NCBI GenBank assembly: GCA_910577045.1
Contig: CAJTLB010000002.1
Location: 62,001 to 126,000, forward strand
Origin: an uncultured Lachnospiraceae bacterium
GTDB lineage: Bacteria; Bacillota; Clostridia; Lachnospirales; Lachnospiraceae
Direction: 5' to 3'
Length of the DNA: 64,000 nucleotides
Shown here piece by piece: positions 23,784 through 32,994 of the stretch; the stretch's first letter is position 1, and every line of letters starts with the position of its first letter. Made by a program: the position numbers and the translations under genes. The notes under the pieces were generated by a model that was given only the letters and a program-made list of their open reading frames with translations, was not told where the DNA came from and did no database searches.

Positions 23784-24550
23784 CCACATTCTCCTGTCTG
23801 CCTTATTGATAAGATTTCTGGTTCTCCCTTTGTAATAAGAACCGTATTTTCATAATGTGCAGATAAGGACCCATCCCTTGTTACCACGGTCCAATCATCA
23901 TTCAGCCATTCTACTTGCCATGCTCCCATATTAATCATTGGCTCAATTGCCAGGGTCATTCCTGCACAAAGTTTTGGCCCTCTTCGGCGCTGTGTAAAAT
24001 TAGGGATTTGCGGATCTTCATGCAGGCTGCTCCCAATCCCGTGGCCTACTAGATCACGTACTACCCCATAACCAAAGCTTGTGGCGTATTCATCAATCGC
24101 TTTTGATATTTCATGTAAATGACAGCCTTCTTTTGCATATTGGATTCCTTCAAAAAAAGCTTGTTTTGTCACATCAATTAGCTGCCTAGCTTCTTTTGAA
24201 ATTTCACCAACAGCATGTGTTCTTGCTGCATCGGAATGATAACCCTTATAGATAACCCCAGCATCTAAGCTAACAATGTCACCTTCTTTAAGGACTCTTT
24301 TTTTAGAAGGGATTCCATGTACAACCTCATCATTTACAGAAATACAGATAGAGGCTGGATAGCCTCTGTAGTTTAAAAAAGAAGGGGTGCAGCCATAACT
24401 TTTAATAATTTCCTCTCCAACCCGGTTAATTTTCCATGTTGATATTCCTGGTTCAATTATTTTTCCAAGCTCTTCATGTGTAATGGCAAGAATCTTGCCA
24501 GCTTCCCTCATTAACTCTAGTTCCCGTTCTGCTTTTATTGATACTGCCAT
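23780..24550 (-). CDS. map: Methionine aminopeptidase, type I
   Basis: This 256-residue enzyme removes the initiator methionine from new proteins. The pita-bread fold metal ligands are all visible: DAGVIYKGYHSDAARTH (two Asp), GHGIGSSLHEDP (His), TLAIEPM (Glu) and HYENTVLIT (Glu). It has no N-terminal SEC-C zinc extension, so it is the short type. It is three bases after adk and overlaps the KOW gene. Confidence 0.97.
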   Translation of the reverse strand: MAVSIKAERELELMREAGKILAITHEELGKIIEPGISTWKINRVGEEIIKSYGCTPSFLNYRGYPASICISVNDEVVHGIPSKKRVLKEGDIVSLDAGVIYKGYHSDAARTHAVGEISKEARQLIDVTKQAFFEGIQYAKEGCHLHEISKAIDEYATSFGYGVVRDLVGHGIGSSLHEDPQIPNFTQRRRGPKLCAGMTLAIEPMINMGAWQVEWLNDDWTVVTRDGSLSAHYENTVLITKGEPEILSIRQTGECG

Positions 24551-24553
24551 GCT

Positions 24554-25198
24554 TTATGCTCCTAAAATTGCAACAATATCCTGGAATACTTCTTCCATAT
24601 CTTTTGTCCCATCTACTGTTTTTAAAATCTCTTTTTTTGCATAATAATCTATTAATGGCTGGGTCTGTTTATGGTATACTTCCAGGCGTTTCTGCACAGT
24701 TTCTGGCTTATCATCTTCTCTTAAAATAAGTTCTTTGCCACATCGGTCACAGATCCCTTCTGTTTTTGTAGGGGCATATGTTATATGGTAAGTAGCCCCA
24801 CAAGAAACACAAGCCCTCCTGCCTGACATCCGGTTAATAATATTTTCATCTGGCACATCTACATTTACTGCAAAATCTACAGTATCCCCAAGCTCTGCAA
24901 GGGCTTTATCCAATACTTCTGCCTGCGGGATTGTCCTTGGGAAACCATCTAGCACATATCCATTTTTACAATCATCTTTTGCAACTCTATCCAATAATAA
25001 TTTTACTGTTAGCTCATCTGGGACTAATGCCCCCTGATCCATATATTTCTTAGCTTCTTTGCCAAGTTCTGTCCCTTCTTTAATATTTGCACGGAAAATA
25101 TCTCCTGTAGATATATGGGGAATCTGCCACTTATCCGCAATCCTTTTTGCCTGAGTACCTTTTCCTGCCCCCGGGGCACCTAACATAATGATCTTCAT
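24554..25198 (-). CDS. adk: Adenylate kinase, zinc-LID form
   Basis: This 214-residue enzyme interconverts ATP plus AMP and two ADP. The P-loop GAPGAGKGT is at residues 7-15, with DGFPRTIPQAE for AMP binding. The LID holds CVSCG and CDRCG, a four-cysteine structural zinc site typical of Gram-positive long-form enzymes. It lies between secY and map as in other Firmicutes. Confidence 0.98.
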   Translation of the reverse strand: MKIIMLGAPGAGKGTQAKRIADKWQIPHISTGDIFRANIKEGTELGKEAKKYMDQGALVPDELTVKLLLDRVAKDDCKNGYVLDGFPRTIPQAEVLDKALAELGDTVDFAVNVDVPDENIINRMSGRRACVSCGATYHITYAPTKTEGICDRCGKELILREDDKPETVQKRLEVYHKQTQPLIDYYAKKEILKTVDGTKDMEEVFQDIVAILGA

Positions 25199-25307
25199 AA
25201 AACACCTCCATAAACAACAAACAGCACACTTTGCAAACTATCCTTATTTCAACAATAGCAGACGGGATTCCCGCCTGCCACCTGTAAAGAGACTTTCTTT
25301 CACCCGC

Positions 25308-26621
25308 CTAATCGTTTAAGAAGCCTTTATAATAACGAACAAGCATCTGTGATTCAATTTGTTTTAATGTTTCCAGGATAACGCCTACAATAATAATTAA
25401 GGATGTGCCTCCAAAAGATACATTTGCCTTAAATACACCGGAAACAATAATTGGGACAATTGCCACAAACAGTAACCCTGCTGCACCAATAAAAATAACA
25501 TAATTTAATATCTTTGTCAGATAATCAGCGGTTGGCTTCCCTGGACGGATACCAGGCACAAAGCCTCCCTGCTTTTTAATGTTATTCGCTACTTCAATTG
25601 GGTTAAATGTAATTGAGGTATAGAAATACGCGAAAAATACCACAAGCACAATATAAATTAATAACCCAATAGAATACCACGGTTGTGAAGGATCGCACCA
25701 ATTAGACTGATTTAAGGTATTGATAATCTTCCCTCCAACAGAATCCGCATTGATACTAAAGAATCGGCTAATTACTACTGGCATTGAAAATAAAGAACCT
25801 GCAAAAATAATTGGCATAACGCCTGCTGTATTTACTTTTAATGGAATATGGCTGGACTGCCCTCCTACCATTTTCCTGCCTTGGGTTTTTTTAGCGTATT
25901 GCACAGCAATCCGTCTTTCTCCACCCTGAAGCATAACAACAAATGCGATTACTCCAATAATAACTGCTGCAATAATCAATACGGCAAGCCCTGCTACTGC
26001 TACGGACTTTCCTTTCATAAACCTTTCATACAGTGTTACAAAGTCGCTTGGAATCCTTGCTACAATATTAAATAACAATATCATAGAAATTCCATTGCCC
26101 ACGCCTTTTTCTGTAATACGCTCACCCATCCACATTAAAAATGCGGAACCTGCTGTTAAGGTGACAACTACCAACGCTACAGAGCCTACATGAAAGCTTG
26201 TCAGAATTCCTTGTGTGCCAAACCCAATTGCCATAGCAGTACTTTCAATTAATGCTAAAGCAACTGTTACATAACGAGTATATTCTGCCAGCTTTTTTCT
26301 TCCGTCTTCCCCATCCTTTTGCATTTCTTCCAGTTTTGGGATAGCAATCGTCAAAAGCTGGATAATAATGGAGGATGTGATATAAGGAGTAATACTTAAT
26401 GCAAAAATTGACATATTTGCAAAAGAACCACCGGTGATCGCATCAAAAAAACTAAATGCATCACCAATCTGGTTCTGAAAAAATGCCTTTATCATTGCAC
26501 TATTTACTCCCGGTACCGGAATCGCACAACCGATTCTCACTACGACTAACATAAAAAATGTATATATCAGCTTTGTCCTGATATCTTTTATTTTTAATGC
26601 GTTTCGAAGTGTTTTAAGCAT
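25308..26621 (-). CDS. secY: Preprotein translocase subunit SecY
   Basis: This 437-residue polytopic protein forms the channel of the Sec translocon. About ten membrane segments are seen, with the plug region GGSFANMSIFALSITPYITSS and the cytoplasmic loop FVPGIRPGKPTADYL that contacts SecA or ribosome. The start overlaps the rplO stop by one base. A 109-bp gap precedes adk. Confidence 0.98.
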   Translation of the reverse strand: MLKTLRNALKIKDIRTKLIYTFFMLVVVRIGCAIPVPGVNSAMIKAFFQNQIGDAFSFFDAITGGSFANMSIFALSITPYITSSIIIQLLTIAIPKLEEMQKDGEDGRKKLAEYTRYVTVALALIESTAMAIGFGTQGILTSFHVGSVALVVVTLTAGSAFLMWMGERITEKGVGNGISMILLFNIVARIPSDFVTLYERFMKGKSVAVAGLAVLIIAAVIIGVIAFVVMLQGGERRIAVQYAKKTQGRKMVGGQSSHIPLKVNTAGVMPIIFAGSLFSMPVVISRFFSINADSVGGKIINTLNQSNWCDPSQPWYSIGLLIYIVLVVFFAYFYTSITFNPIEVANNIKKQGGFVPGIRPGKPTADYLTKILNYVIFIGAAGLLFVAIVPIIVSGVFKANVSFGGTSLIIIVGVILETLKQIESQMLVRYYKGFLND

Positions 26622-27061
26622 TAAATCACCTCACAGGTTCCACCAAGAGCTTCAATCTTTTCCTTTGCGCCTGCACTAAATGCATTTGCCTTTACAGTGA
26701 GCTTCTTAGTAAGTGCTCCATCTCCAAGAATCTTAACCCCATCTTTTGGATTTCTAATGATACGCTTTTCAATTAAAGTATCAATACTTACTACACTGTC
26801 ATTCTCAAATACTTCCAGTGCTGCTACATTTATACCAACAATATCCTTTGCATTTCTATTAGTAAAACCCCTTTTTGGGATTCTCCTATACAATGGCATC
26901 TGACCGCCTTCAAAGCCAGGTCTTGGTGCCCCAGAACGTGCCTTCTGGCCTTTATGTCCCTTACCAGCTGTTTTACCATTTCCTGAACCATGTCCACGGC
27001 CTCTTCTAAAATTATTGCTATGCTTGGAACCCTCTGCAGGCCTTAATTCTGATAAATTCAT
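26621..27061 (-). CDS. rplO: 50S ribosomal protein L15
   Basis: This 146-residue L15 has the Gly-rich N-terminus (RRGRGHGSGNGKTAGKGHKG) and a C-terminal globular domain ending LGGTCEVI. Late-assembly 23S rRNA-binding protein, upstream of secY as in nearly all bacteria. Confidence 0.98.
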   Translation of the reverse strand: MNLSELRPAEGSKHSNNFRRGRGHGSGNGKTAGKGHKGQKARSGAPRPGFEGGQMPLYRRIPKRGFTNRNAKDIVGINVAALEVFENDSVVSIDTLIEKRIIRNPKDGVKILGDGALTKKLTVKANAFSAGAKEKIEALGGTCEVI

Positions 27062-27077
27062 TTTTGCACCTCCTTGT

Positions 27078-27260
27078 CTAGATTTCTTCTACCTTAACTA
27101 AATGTCTTACTTGCTGTATCATACCTCTTACTGCTGCGTTATCAGGCATTTCTACTGTCTTATTCAGTTTTCTAAGGCCCAATGCCTCGACAGTTTTTCT
27201 ATGCTTGGGGATAGCGCCGATAGTAGATTTTACCAGTGTAATTTTTAACTTCTCTGCCAT
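27078..27260 (-). CDS. rpmD: 50S ribosomal protein L30
   Basis: This 60-residue L30 contains KITLVKSTIGAIPKHRKTVEALGL and RGMIQQVRHLVKVEE. Short bacterial form, between rpsE and rplO. Confidence 0.97.
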   Translation of the reverse strand: MAEKLKITLVKSTIGAIPKHRKTVEALGLRKLNKTVEMPDNAAVRGMIQQVRHLVKVEEI

Positions 27261-27275
27261 CTTCTTTCCCTCCTG

Positions 27276-27785
27276 TTAGCCTAAGATTTCTTCAACAGAT
27301 TTTCCACGGAGCCTTGCTACCTGCTCAGGAGTCTTTAATTCAGACAATCCCTTAATTGTTGCAAGGACTACATTCTGCTTATTGTTAGATCCTAAGCACT
27401 TGGTACGGACATTCTTAATCCCTGCAAGCTCCAAAACAGAACGAGCTGGACCTCCTGCAATAATACCAGTACCTTCTGGTGCTCTCTTTAATAATACACT
27501 TGCGCTTCCAAATTTACCTAAAAAGTCATGTGGAATACTTCCATTATCATCAACTGGTACAGTTACAAGCTTCTTCATTGCATCTTCTTTTCCCTTGCGG
27601 ATTGCTTCAGGAATTTCAGTTGCCTTACCAAGTCCTGCACCTACATGTCCGTTGCCATCACCTACAACTACCAAAGCAGCAAAGCGGAAATTACGTCCAC
27701 CTTTAACAACCTTGGTTACACGTTTGATTGACACTACTTTTTCTGTTAATTCTAATTGACTAGCATCAACAATTGTACGTTTCAT
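27276..27785 (-). CDS. rpsE: 30S ribosomal protein S5
   Basis: This 169-residue S5 has the double-stranded RNA-binding N-domain (VVKGGRNFRFAALVVVGDG) and the signature GTGIIAGGPARSVLELAGI. It takes part in decoding fidelity. AGGAGG precedes the ATG. Confidence 0.98.
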   Translation of the reverse strand: MKRTIVDASQLELTEKVVSIKRVTKVVKGGRNFRFAALVVVGDGNGHVGAGLGKATEIPEAIRKGKEDAMKKLVTVPVDDNGSIPHDFLGKFGSASVLLKRAPEGTGIIAGGPARSVLELAGIKNVRTKCLGSNNKQNVVLATIKGLSELKTPEQVARLRGKSVEEILG

Positions 27786-27803
27786 GTGTGTTTTCCTCCT
27801 TGA

Positions 27804-28172
27804 TTAGAATTGCAGCCCAGCTTCACGAGCTGCCTCTGCCAATGCCTGAATTTTTCCCTGATATATAAAACCGCCTCTGTCAAAGACAACAGTTGTAATT
27901 CCCTTTTCTAATGCTTTCTTTGCAATTGCTGTTCCAACAGCTGCTGCTGCTGCAACATCATTCGTCTTCTCTAAATTAGCCTTAACGTCCTTCTCAAGAG
28001 TAGAAGCAGCTACAAGAGTATTTCCTACTGTATCATCAATGATTTGCGCATACATATGATTATTGCTTCTAAACACAGCCAAACGTGGTCTTTCGGCAGT
28101 ACCTGAAAAACGATTGCGAAGTTTTCTGTGCTTGTTTTCACGAACTTTGGCTCTTGATACCTTTTTAACCAT
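27804..28172 (-). CDS. rplR: 50S ribosomal protein L18
   Basis: This 122-residue L18 contains RPRLAVFRSNNHMYAQIIDD and ends ALAEAAREAGLQF. It binds 5S rRNA with L5. Confidence 0.98.
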   Translation of the reverse strand: MVKKVSRAKVRENKHRKLRNRFSGTAERPRLAVFRSNNHMYAQIIDDTVGNTLVAASTLEKDVKANLEKTNDVAAAAAVGTAIAKKALEKGITTVVFDRGGFIYQGKIQALAEAAREAGLQF

Positions 28173-28193
28173 CTTTGTCTCTCCTTCTATCTA

Positions 28194-28736
28194 TTATTTC
28201 TTACCAGTCTTACCGACCTTACGCCTGATTGTCTCAGTTTCGTACTTGATTCCCTTGCCCTTATATGGCTCTGGCCTCCTCAAGTCTCTTAACTCAGCTG
28301 CAAACTGCCCAACCTTTTCTTTATCAATACCTTTAATTATAATCTTATTCTGGCCTTCTACTTCAGATGTAAGACCCTCTGGGTCCTCAACTTCAACTGG
28401 ATGGGAGAAACCTAATGCAAATACTAACTTTTTGCCTTGCTTCTGCACTCTGTAACCAACACCATTAATTTCCAATACCTTCTGGAAACCTTCTGTTACA
28501 CCTGTCACCATATTGGCAACTAATGTTCTTGTTAAACCATGTAAAGATCTCATTTTCTTTAAATCATTTGGCCTAGACACTACAATTTGTGCGCCCTCTA
28601 CCTTAATTTCCATTTCCGAAGGCAATACTCTTTCCAGAGTACCCTTTGGTCCTTTTACAGTCACCTTATTATTTTCTGCCACATCCACAGTTACACCTGC
28701 TGGAATGGCGATAGGCATTCTTCCTATACGTGACAT
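28194..28736 (-). CDS. rplF: 50S ribosomal protein L6
   Basis: This 180-residue L6 starts MSRIGRMPIAIPAGV and has the C-terminal signature RRPEPYKGKGIKYETE. It sits near the factor-binding site of the 50S subunit. Confidence 0.98.
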   Translation of the reverse strand: MSRIGRMPIAIPAGVTVDVAENNKVTVKGPKGTLERVLPSEMEIKVEGAQIVVSRPNDLKKMRSLHGLTRTLVANMVTGVTEGFQKVLEINGVGYRVQKQGKKLVFALGFSHPVEVEDPEGLTSEVEGQNKIIIKGIDKEKVGQFAAELRDLRRPEPYKGKGIKYETETIRRKVGKTGKK

Positions 28737-28757
28737 GCCGCTACCTCCTAAAAATTT

Positions 28758-29159
28758 TTACCATACAAATGCAAGCACTTCGCCGCCTACATTTAATTTA
28801 CGAGCTTCTTTATCTGTAATCACACCATGGTTGGTGGAAATAATTGCAATCCCAAGACCACCCAGTACCTTTGGAAGTTCATCCTTGCCAGCATATACAC
28901 GAAGACCTGGCTTGGAAATTCTCTTTAAGCCTGTAATAATCTTTTCATTCTTATCCTGACCATATTTTAAGGAAACACGGATTGTCTTAAAATTTCCGTC
29001 TTCCACTACTTCATACTTCTTAATATAACCTTCATTGAAAAGGATTTCAGCAATAGCTAATTTCATCTTGGATGCAGGAATATCTACTGTATCATGTTTT
29101 GCAGTATTTGCATTACGGATTCTTGTAAGCATATCTGCAATTGGATCATTCATTGTCAT
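28758..29159 (-). CDS. rpsH: 30S ribosomal protein S8
   Basis: This 133-residue S8 starts MTMNDPIADMLTRIRNAN and ends VGGEVLAFVW, with the rRNA-binding signature STNHGVITDKEARKLN. GGAGG lies ten bases before the first ATG. S8 is a common translational repressor of the spc operon in other bacteria. Confidence 0.98.
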   Translation of the reverse strand: MTMNDPIADMLTRIRNANTAKHDTVDIPASKMKLAIAEILFNEGYIKKYEVVEDGNFKTIRVSLKYGQDKNEKIITGLKRISKPGLRVYAGKDELPKVLGGLGIAIISTNHGVITDKEARKLNVGGEVLAFVW

Positions 29160-29186
29160 TTTTAGTTTGCCTCCTTCTTTGCAAAT

Positions 29187-29372
29187 TTACCAGCTTGCTT
29201 TCTTAACACCTGGTATCTGTCCTTTATATGCTAATTCACGGAAGCAAATTCTGCAGATTCCGTATTTTCTTAAGTATGCGTGTGGCCGTCCACAGATTCT
29301 ACAACGGGTATATTCTCTGGTAGAGAATTTTGGTTTACGCTGCTGCTTTACCTTCATTGAAGTCTTAGCCAT
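29187..29372 (-). CDS. rpsZ: 30S ribosomal protein S14, zinc (type Z)
   Basis: This 61-residue S14 has Cys24-x2-Cys27 and Cys40-x2-Cys43, the zinc site of the short form, and ends IPGVKKASW. No zinc-free paralogue is in the window. Confidence 0.97.
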   Translation of the reverse strand: MAKTSMKVKQQRKPKFSTREYTRCRICGRPHAYLRKYGICRICFRELAYKGQIPGVKKASW

Positions 29373-29389
29373 GGAATTTTCCTCCTAAC

Positions 29390-29929
29390 TTATTTTTGAA
29401 ATGGCATATTGAATAATGTCAAAAGTTCACGAGCTTCTTCATCCGTTTTAGCGGTAGTAACAAAAATAACATCCATACCCCTAACCTTGTCAACCTTATC
29501 ATATTCGATTTCTGGGAAAATAAGCTGTTCCTTAATACCAAGGGCATAGTTTCCTCTACCATCAAAGGAGTTTGCATTCACACCCCTAAAGTCACGGACA
29601 CGAGGCAGCGCCAGATTAACAAGGCGATCTAAAAACTCATACATTTTCTCGCCTCTTAAAGTCACCTTACAGCCAATTGGCATACCTGCTCTGATTTTAA
29701 AGTTTGCTACGGAGTTCTTTGCTTTTGTCAGTACTGCCTTTTGTCCAGCGATTGTCTCTAAATCCTTTACAGCAGAATCCAAAATCTTTGCATTTTCTTT
29801 CGCTTCACCAACACCCATGTTGATTACGATTTTTTCAAGCTTTGGAACTTCCATAATATTTTTATATCCAAACTTTTTTGTCATAGCATCTACGACTTCG
29901 TTTTTATACATTTCTCTATATCTACTCAA
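29390..29929 (-). CDS. rplE: 50S ribosomal protein L5
   Basis: This 179-residue L5 includes EVPKLEKIVINMGVGEA and RDFRGVNANSFDGRGNY, and ends LTLFNMPF. It binds 5S rRNA and contacts P-site tRNA. Confidence 0.98.
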   Translation of the reverse strand: MSRYREMYKNEVVDAMTKKFGYKNIMEVPKLEKIVINMGVGEAKENAKILDSAVKDLETIAGQKAVLTKAKNSVANFKIRAGMPIGCKVTLRGEKMYEFLDRLVNLALPRVRDFRGVNANSFDGRGNYALGIKEQLIFPEIEYDKVDKVRGMDVIFVTTAKTDEEARELLTLFNMPFQK

Positions 29930-29952
29930 CTTCTAGGCCTCCTCTCTCAGAA

Positions 29953-30255
29953 TTAATCGATTACTTCGCCTGTTGACTTAGCTACACGTACCTTTTTGTC
30001 ACCCTGCATAGTATAACCGATTCTTGTTGCTTTTCCCTTATGGACATACATAAGGTTAGAAAGGTCAATTGCACCTTCCTGATGGATAATCCCGCCATTC
30101 TGGTTAGCAGCATTTGGCTTTGTATGTTTTGTCATCATATTTGTGCCTTCTACTAATGCAGTATTATCCTTTTTATTAATGGAAATAATCTTTCCTTCTT
30201 TGCCTTTATCTTTACCTGTGATAACTCTTACCAAGTCACCCTTTTTTAATTTCAC
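29953..30255 (-). CDS. rplX: 50S ribosomal protein L24
   Basis: This 100-residue L24 has the KOW start KLKKGDLVRVITGKDKGKEG and the loop GGIIHQEGAIDLSNLMY. It is an assembly initiator of the 50S subunit. Confidence 0.97.
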   Translation of the reverse strand: MKLKKGDLVRVITGKDKGKEGKIISINKKDNTALVEGTNMMTKHTKPNAANQNGGIIHQEGAIDLSNLMYVHKGKATRIGYTMQGDKKVRVAKSTGEVID

Positions 30256-30268
30256 GGTAGATACCTCC

Positions 30269-30637
30269 TTATAACACTTCTGGCGCTAAGGAAACAATCT
30301 TCATAAATTGTTTTTCCCTCAACTCCCTTGCTACTGGCCCAAAAATACGTGTTCCTCTTGGATTCTTATCATCTCTAATAATAACAGCGGCATTTTCATC
30401 AAATCTGATATAAGAACCATCCTTGCGCCGTGTACTTTTTACGGTTCTAACAACAACAGCCTTTACTACATCACCTTTTTTTACAACTCCACCTGGTGTT
30501 GCATCCTTAACGCTAGCAATAATAACATCACCAATGCTGGCATATCTTCTTGTAGAACCACCCATTACACGGATACAAAGCAATTCCTTAGCACCTGTAT
30601 TATCAGCAACCTTAAGCCTGGTTTCCTGTTGAATCAT
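30269..30637 (-). CDS. rplN: 50S ribosomal protein L14
   Basis: This 122-residue L14 starts MIQQETRLKVADNTGAKEL and has the signature RGTRIFGPVARELREK. It forms part of an intersubunit bridge. Confidence 0.98.
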   Translation of the reverse strand: MIQQETRLKVADNTGAKELLCIRVMGGSTRRYASIGDVIIASVKDATPGGVVKKGDVVKAVVVRTVKSTRRKDGSYIRFDENAAVIIRDDKNPRGTRIFGPVARELREKQFMKIVSLAPEVL

Positions 30638-30670
30638 GCTAATCTTCCTCCTTTAATCAAACCGACAATC

Positions 30671-30925
30671 CTATCTTGCCTTTTCCATAATTTCTACAAG
30701 TCTCCATCTCTTATCTTTGGATAAAGGCCTTGTTTCCATTACTTTTACTGTATCTCCAATGTTGCACTCGTTATTCTCGTCATGAGCCTTTAGCTTATAA
30801 GTTCTCTTTACGATTTTCCCATACAAAGGATGCTTTACATGGTCTTCAATTGCAACTACGATTGTTTTCTGCATTTTATTGCTTACAACTTTTCCTACAC
30901 GGGTTTTCCTAAGATTTCTCTCCAC
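30671..30925 (-). CDS. rpsQ: 30S ribosomal protein S17
   Basis: This 84-residue OB-fold protein contains RVGKVVSNKMQKTIVVAIED and IGDTVKVMETRPLSKDKRW, the S17 signature. Confidence 0.97.
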   Translation of the reverse strand: MERNLRKTRVGKVVSNKMQKTIVVAIEDHVKHPLYGKIVKRTYKLKAHDENNECNIGDTVKVMETRPLSKDKRWRLVEIMEKAR

Positions 30926-30951
30926 AACAATTCCTCCTTCCTACAGAGTGA

Positions 30952-31161
30952 TTACTCAGCTACTCTTGCCTTTTCAGCAATAATGGTCTGAATTCTAGCA
31001 ATATTTCTACGAACGTCTTTAATTCTGCTTGTATTATCTAACTGATTTGTTGCGTTCTGGAATCTCAAATTGAAAAGTTCCTTTTTAGCAGCTACTAATT
31101 CTTCATTTAATTCTGCAGCGGACTTCGCCTTTAAACCTTCTACATACTTATTAATTTTCAC
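30952..31161 (-). CDS. rpmC: 50S ribosomal protein L29
   Basis: This 69-residue L29 contains AELNEELVAAKKELFNLRF and IARIQTIIAEK. The frame also opens at a GTG at 31170, but the GTG at 31159-31161 gives the usual KINKYVEGLK start and a better spacing from AAGG. It overlaps the 3' end of rplP, implying coupling. Confidence 0.93.
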   Translation of the reverse strand: MKINKYVEGLKAKSAAELNEELVAAKKELFNLRFQNATNQLDNTSRIKDVRRNIARIQTIIAEKARVAE

Positions 31162-31588
31162 TGTTATCACCGCCTTCTAAATCTGCACGAGAAACTACTT
31201 TACACTTACATGGTAATTTGTGCATAGCAAGACGCAACGCTTCTTTGGCAACCTCTTCTGGTACACCAGCAATTTCAAACATAATACGTCCTGGTTTAAC
31301 AACTGCTACCCAATATTCCAAAGCTCCTTTTCCTGAACCCATACGAGTTTCAGCAGGCTTTGCTGTTACCGGCTTATCAGGGAATATTTTAATCCAAACT
31401 TTACCGCCACGCTTAATGTAACGTGTCATCGCAATACGGGCAGCCTCAATCTGATTAGACTTAATCCAGCATGGCTCAGTGGCAACGAGTCCGTATTCAC
31501 CATTAGAAATTGTATTACCTCTCAAGGCCTTACCAGCCATGGAACCACGAAACTGCTTACGACGTTTCACTCTCTTTGGCATTAACAT
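31151..31588 (-). CDS. rplP: 50S ribosomal protein L16
   Basis: This 145-residue L16 starts MLMPKRVKRRKQFRGSM and contains GRIMFEIAGVPEEVAKEAL. The ATG overlaps the rpsC stop by one base, with GGGAG nine bases upstream. It lies at the A site of the 50S subunit. Confidence 0.98.
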   Translation of the reverse strand: MLMPKRVKRRKQFRGSMAGKALRGNTISNGEYGLVATEPCWIKSNQIEAARIAMTRYIKRGGKVWIKIFPDKPVTAKPAETRMGSGKGALEYWVAVVKPGRIMFEIAGVPEEVAKEALRLAMHKLPCKCKVVSRADLEGGDNSEN

Positions 31589-32244
31589 TATTTATCGCTC
31601 CCTTCCTTAACCTGTTTTACTGGAAGTATTTCACCTTTATAAATCCAAGCTTTTACACCTACTTTTCCATAGGTAGTATCTGCTTCTGCAAATCCATAAT
31701 CAATGTCTGCACGAAGTGTCTGTAGTGGAATAGTGCCTTCGCTATAAAATTCTGTCCTTGCCATATCAGCTCCACCCAAACGTCCAGAAACAGAAGTCTT
31801 AATTCCCTTTGCACCAGATTTCATTGTCCTTGCCATTGTAGACTTCATAGCACGCCTAAAGGAAATACGGTTTTCCAACTGCTGTGCAATACTTTCTGCA
31901 ACAAGCTGTGCATCGCCGTCTGGCCTTTTAATTTCCTTAATGTCTACTACTAATTTCTTCTTAGTAAGCTTCTGGACTTCTGTCTTTAATTTTTCTATTT
32001 CAGCTCCACCTTTTCCAATTACCAAGCCTGGTTTTGCCGTGTGGATAATAACCTTTACTCTATCGGATGCTCTTTCAATTTCAATTTTAGAAATTCCTGC
32101 AATATATAATTTCTTCTTAAGAAATGTCCTGATATTATAATCTTCTACTAAGTTATCTGCAAAATCCGCTTCTGCATACCACTTTGAATCCCAATCCTTA
32201 ATAATACCAACTCTTAAGCCATGAGGATTAACTTTCTGTCCCAT
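31588..32244 (-). CDS. rpsC: 30S ribosomal protein S3
   Basis: This 218-residue S3 has the start MGQKVNPHGLRVGIIKDWDS, the KH domain (VIIHTAKPGLVIGKGGAEIE) and the C-terminal RADIDYGFAEADTTYGKVGV. It forms part of the mRNA entry site with helicase function. Confidence 0.98.
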   Translation of the reverse strand: MGQKVNPHGLRVGIIKDWDSKWYAEADFADNLVEDYNIRTFLKKKLYIAGISKIEIERASDRVKVIIHTAKPGLVIGKGGAEIEKLKTEVQKLTKKKLVVDIKEIKRPDGDAQLVAESIAQQLENRISFRRAMKSTMARTMKSGAKGIKTSVSGRLGGADMARTEFYSEGTIPLQTLRADIDYGFAEADTTYGKVGVKAWIYKGEILPVKQVKEGSDK

Positions 32245-32282
32245 CTTATTCTCCTTTCTGCGTACCGCTAAGCGGAACGTTG

Positions 32283-32669
32283 TTATCTTTCATCCAGCAC
32301 AATCGTAATATGGCTCATTCTCTTTTCAATACGATAAGCCCTGCCCTGTGCCCTTGGTTTAATTCTCTTCATAATAGGCCCTTTATTTGCATAACATTCT
32401 GCCACATATAATTTGGAAGGATCCATTCCATTATTATTTTCTGCATTTGCTATTGCGGACTTCAATAATTTCTCTATTAATTCAGAGGCATATCTTGGAT
32501 TGTAAGCCACAATACCAAGTGCAGTCTGTACATCTTTGCCCCTGATGGCATCTAATACAAAACATGCTTTTTGAACAGAAACTCGTGCATAAGATAACTT
32601 AGCTGACGGTCTGGTGTCCTTATTCGCATTTCTTTCTCTTTTAATCTGGGATCTATGTCCTTTTGCCAT
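32283..32669 (-). CDS. rplV: 50S ribosomal protein L22
   Basis: This 128-residue L22 contains AKLSYARVSVQKACFVLDAI and the exit-tunnel loop MKRIKPRAQGRAYRIEKR. Basic N-terminal extension is longer than average. Confidence 0.98.
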   Translation of the reverse strand: MAKGHRSQIKRERNANKDTRPSAKLSYARVSVQKACFVLDAIRGKDVQTALGIVAYNPRYASELIEKLLKSAIANAENNNGMDPSKLYVAECYANKGPIMKRIKPRAQGRAYRIEKRMSHITIVLDER

Positions 32670-32698
32670 GGATAAAACCTCCTTTCAACTATCTTACA

Positions 32699-32980
32699 TT
32701 AACGAGCCTTGCTCTTCTTATCATCTTTTCCATGTCCTCTGTAAGTCCTTGTCGCAACAAACTCGCCAAGCTTATGCCCTACCATATCCTCTGTCACATA
32801 TACTGGCACATGTTTTCTTCCATCATGCACAGCAATAGTATGTCCAACAAATGTCGGGAAAATAGTGGAACGGCGGGACCAGGTCTTAACAACCTGCTTT
32901 TGTCCTGCTTCATTCATTGCATCTATTTTTTTCAATAAATGTTCATCTGCAAATGGTCCTTTTTTTAATGAACGAGCCAT
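32699..32980 (-). CDS. rpsS: 30S ribosomal protein S19
   Basis: This 93-residue S19 starts MARSLKKGPFADEHLLKKI and has HDGRKHVPVYVTEDMVGHKL and GEFVATRTYRGHG. Confidence 0.98.
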   Translation of the reverse strand: MARSLKKGPFADEHLLKKIDAMNEAGQKQVVKTWSRRSTIFPTFVGHTIAVHDGRKHVPVYVTEDMVGHKLGEFVATRTYRGHGKDDKKSKAR

Positions 32981-32994
32981 GAGTATATCCTCCT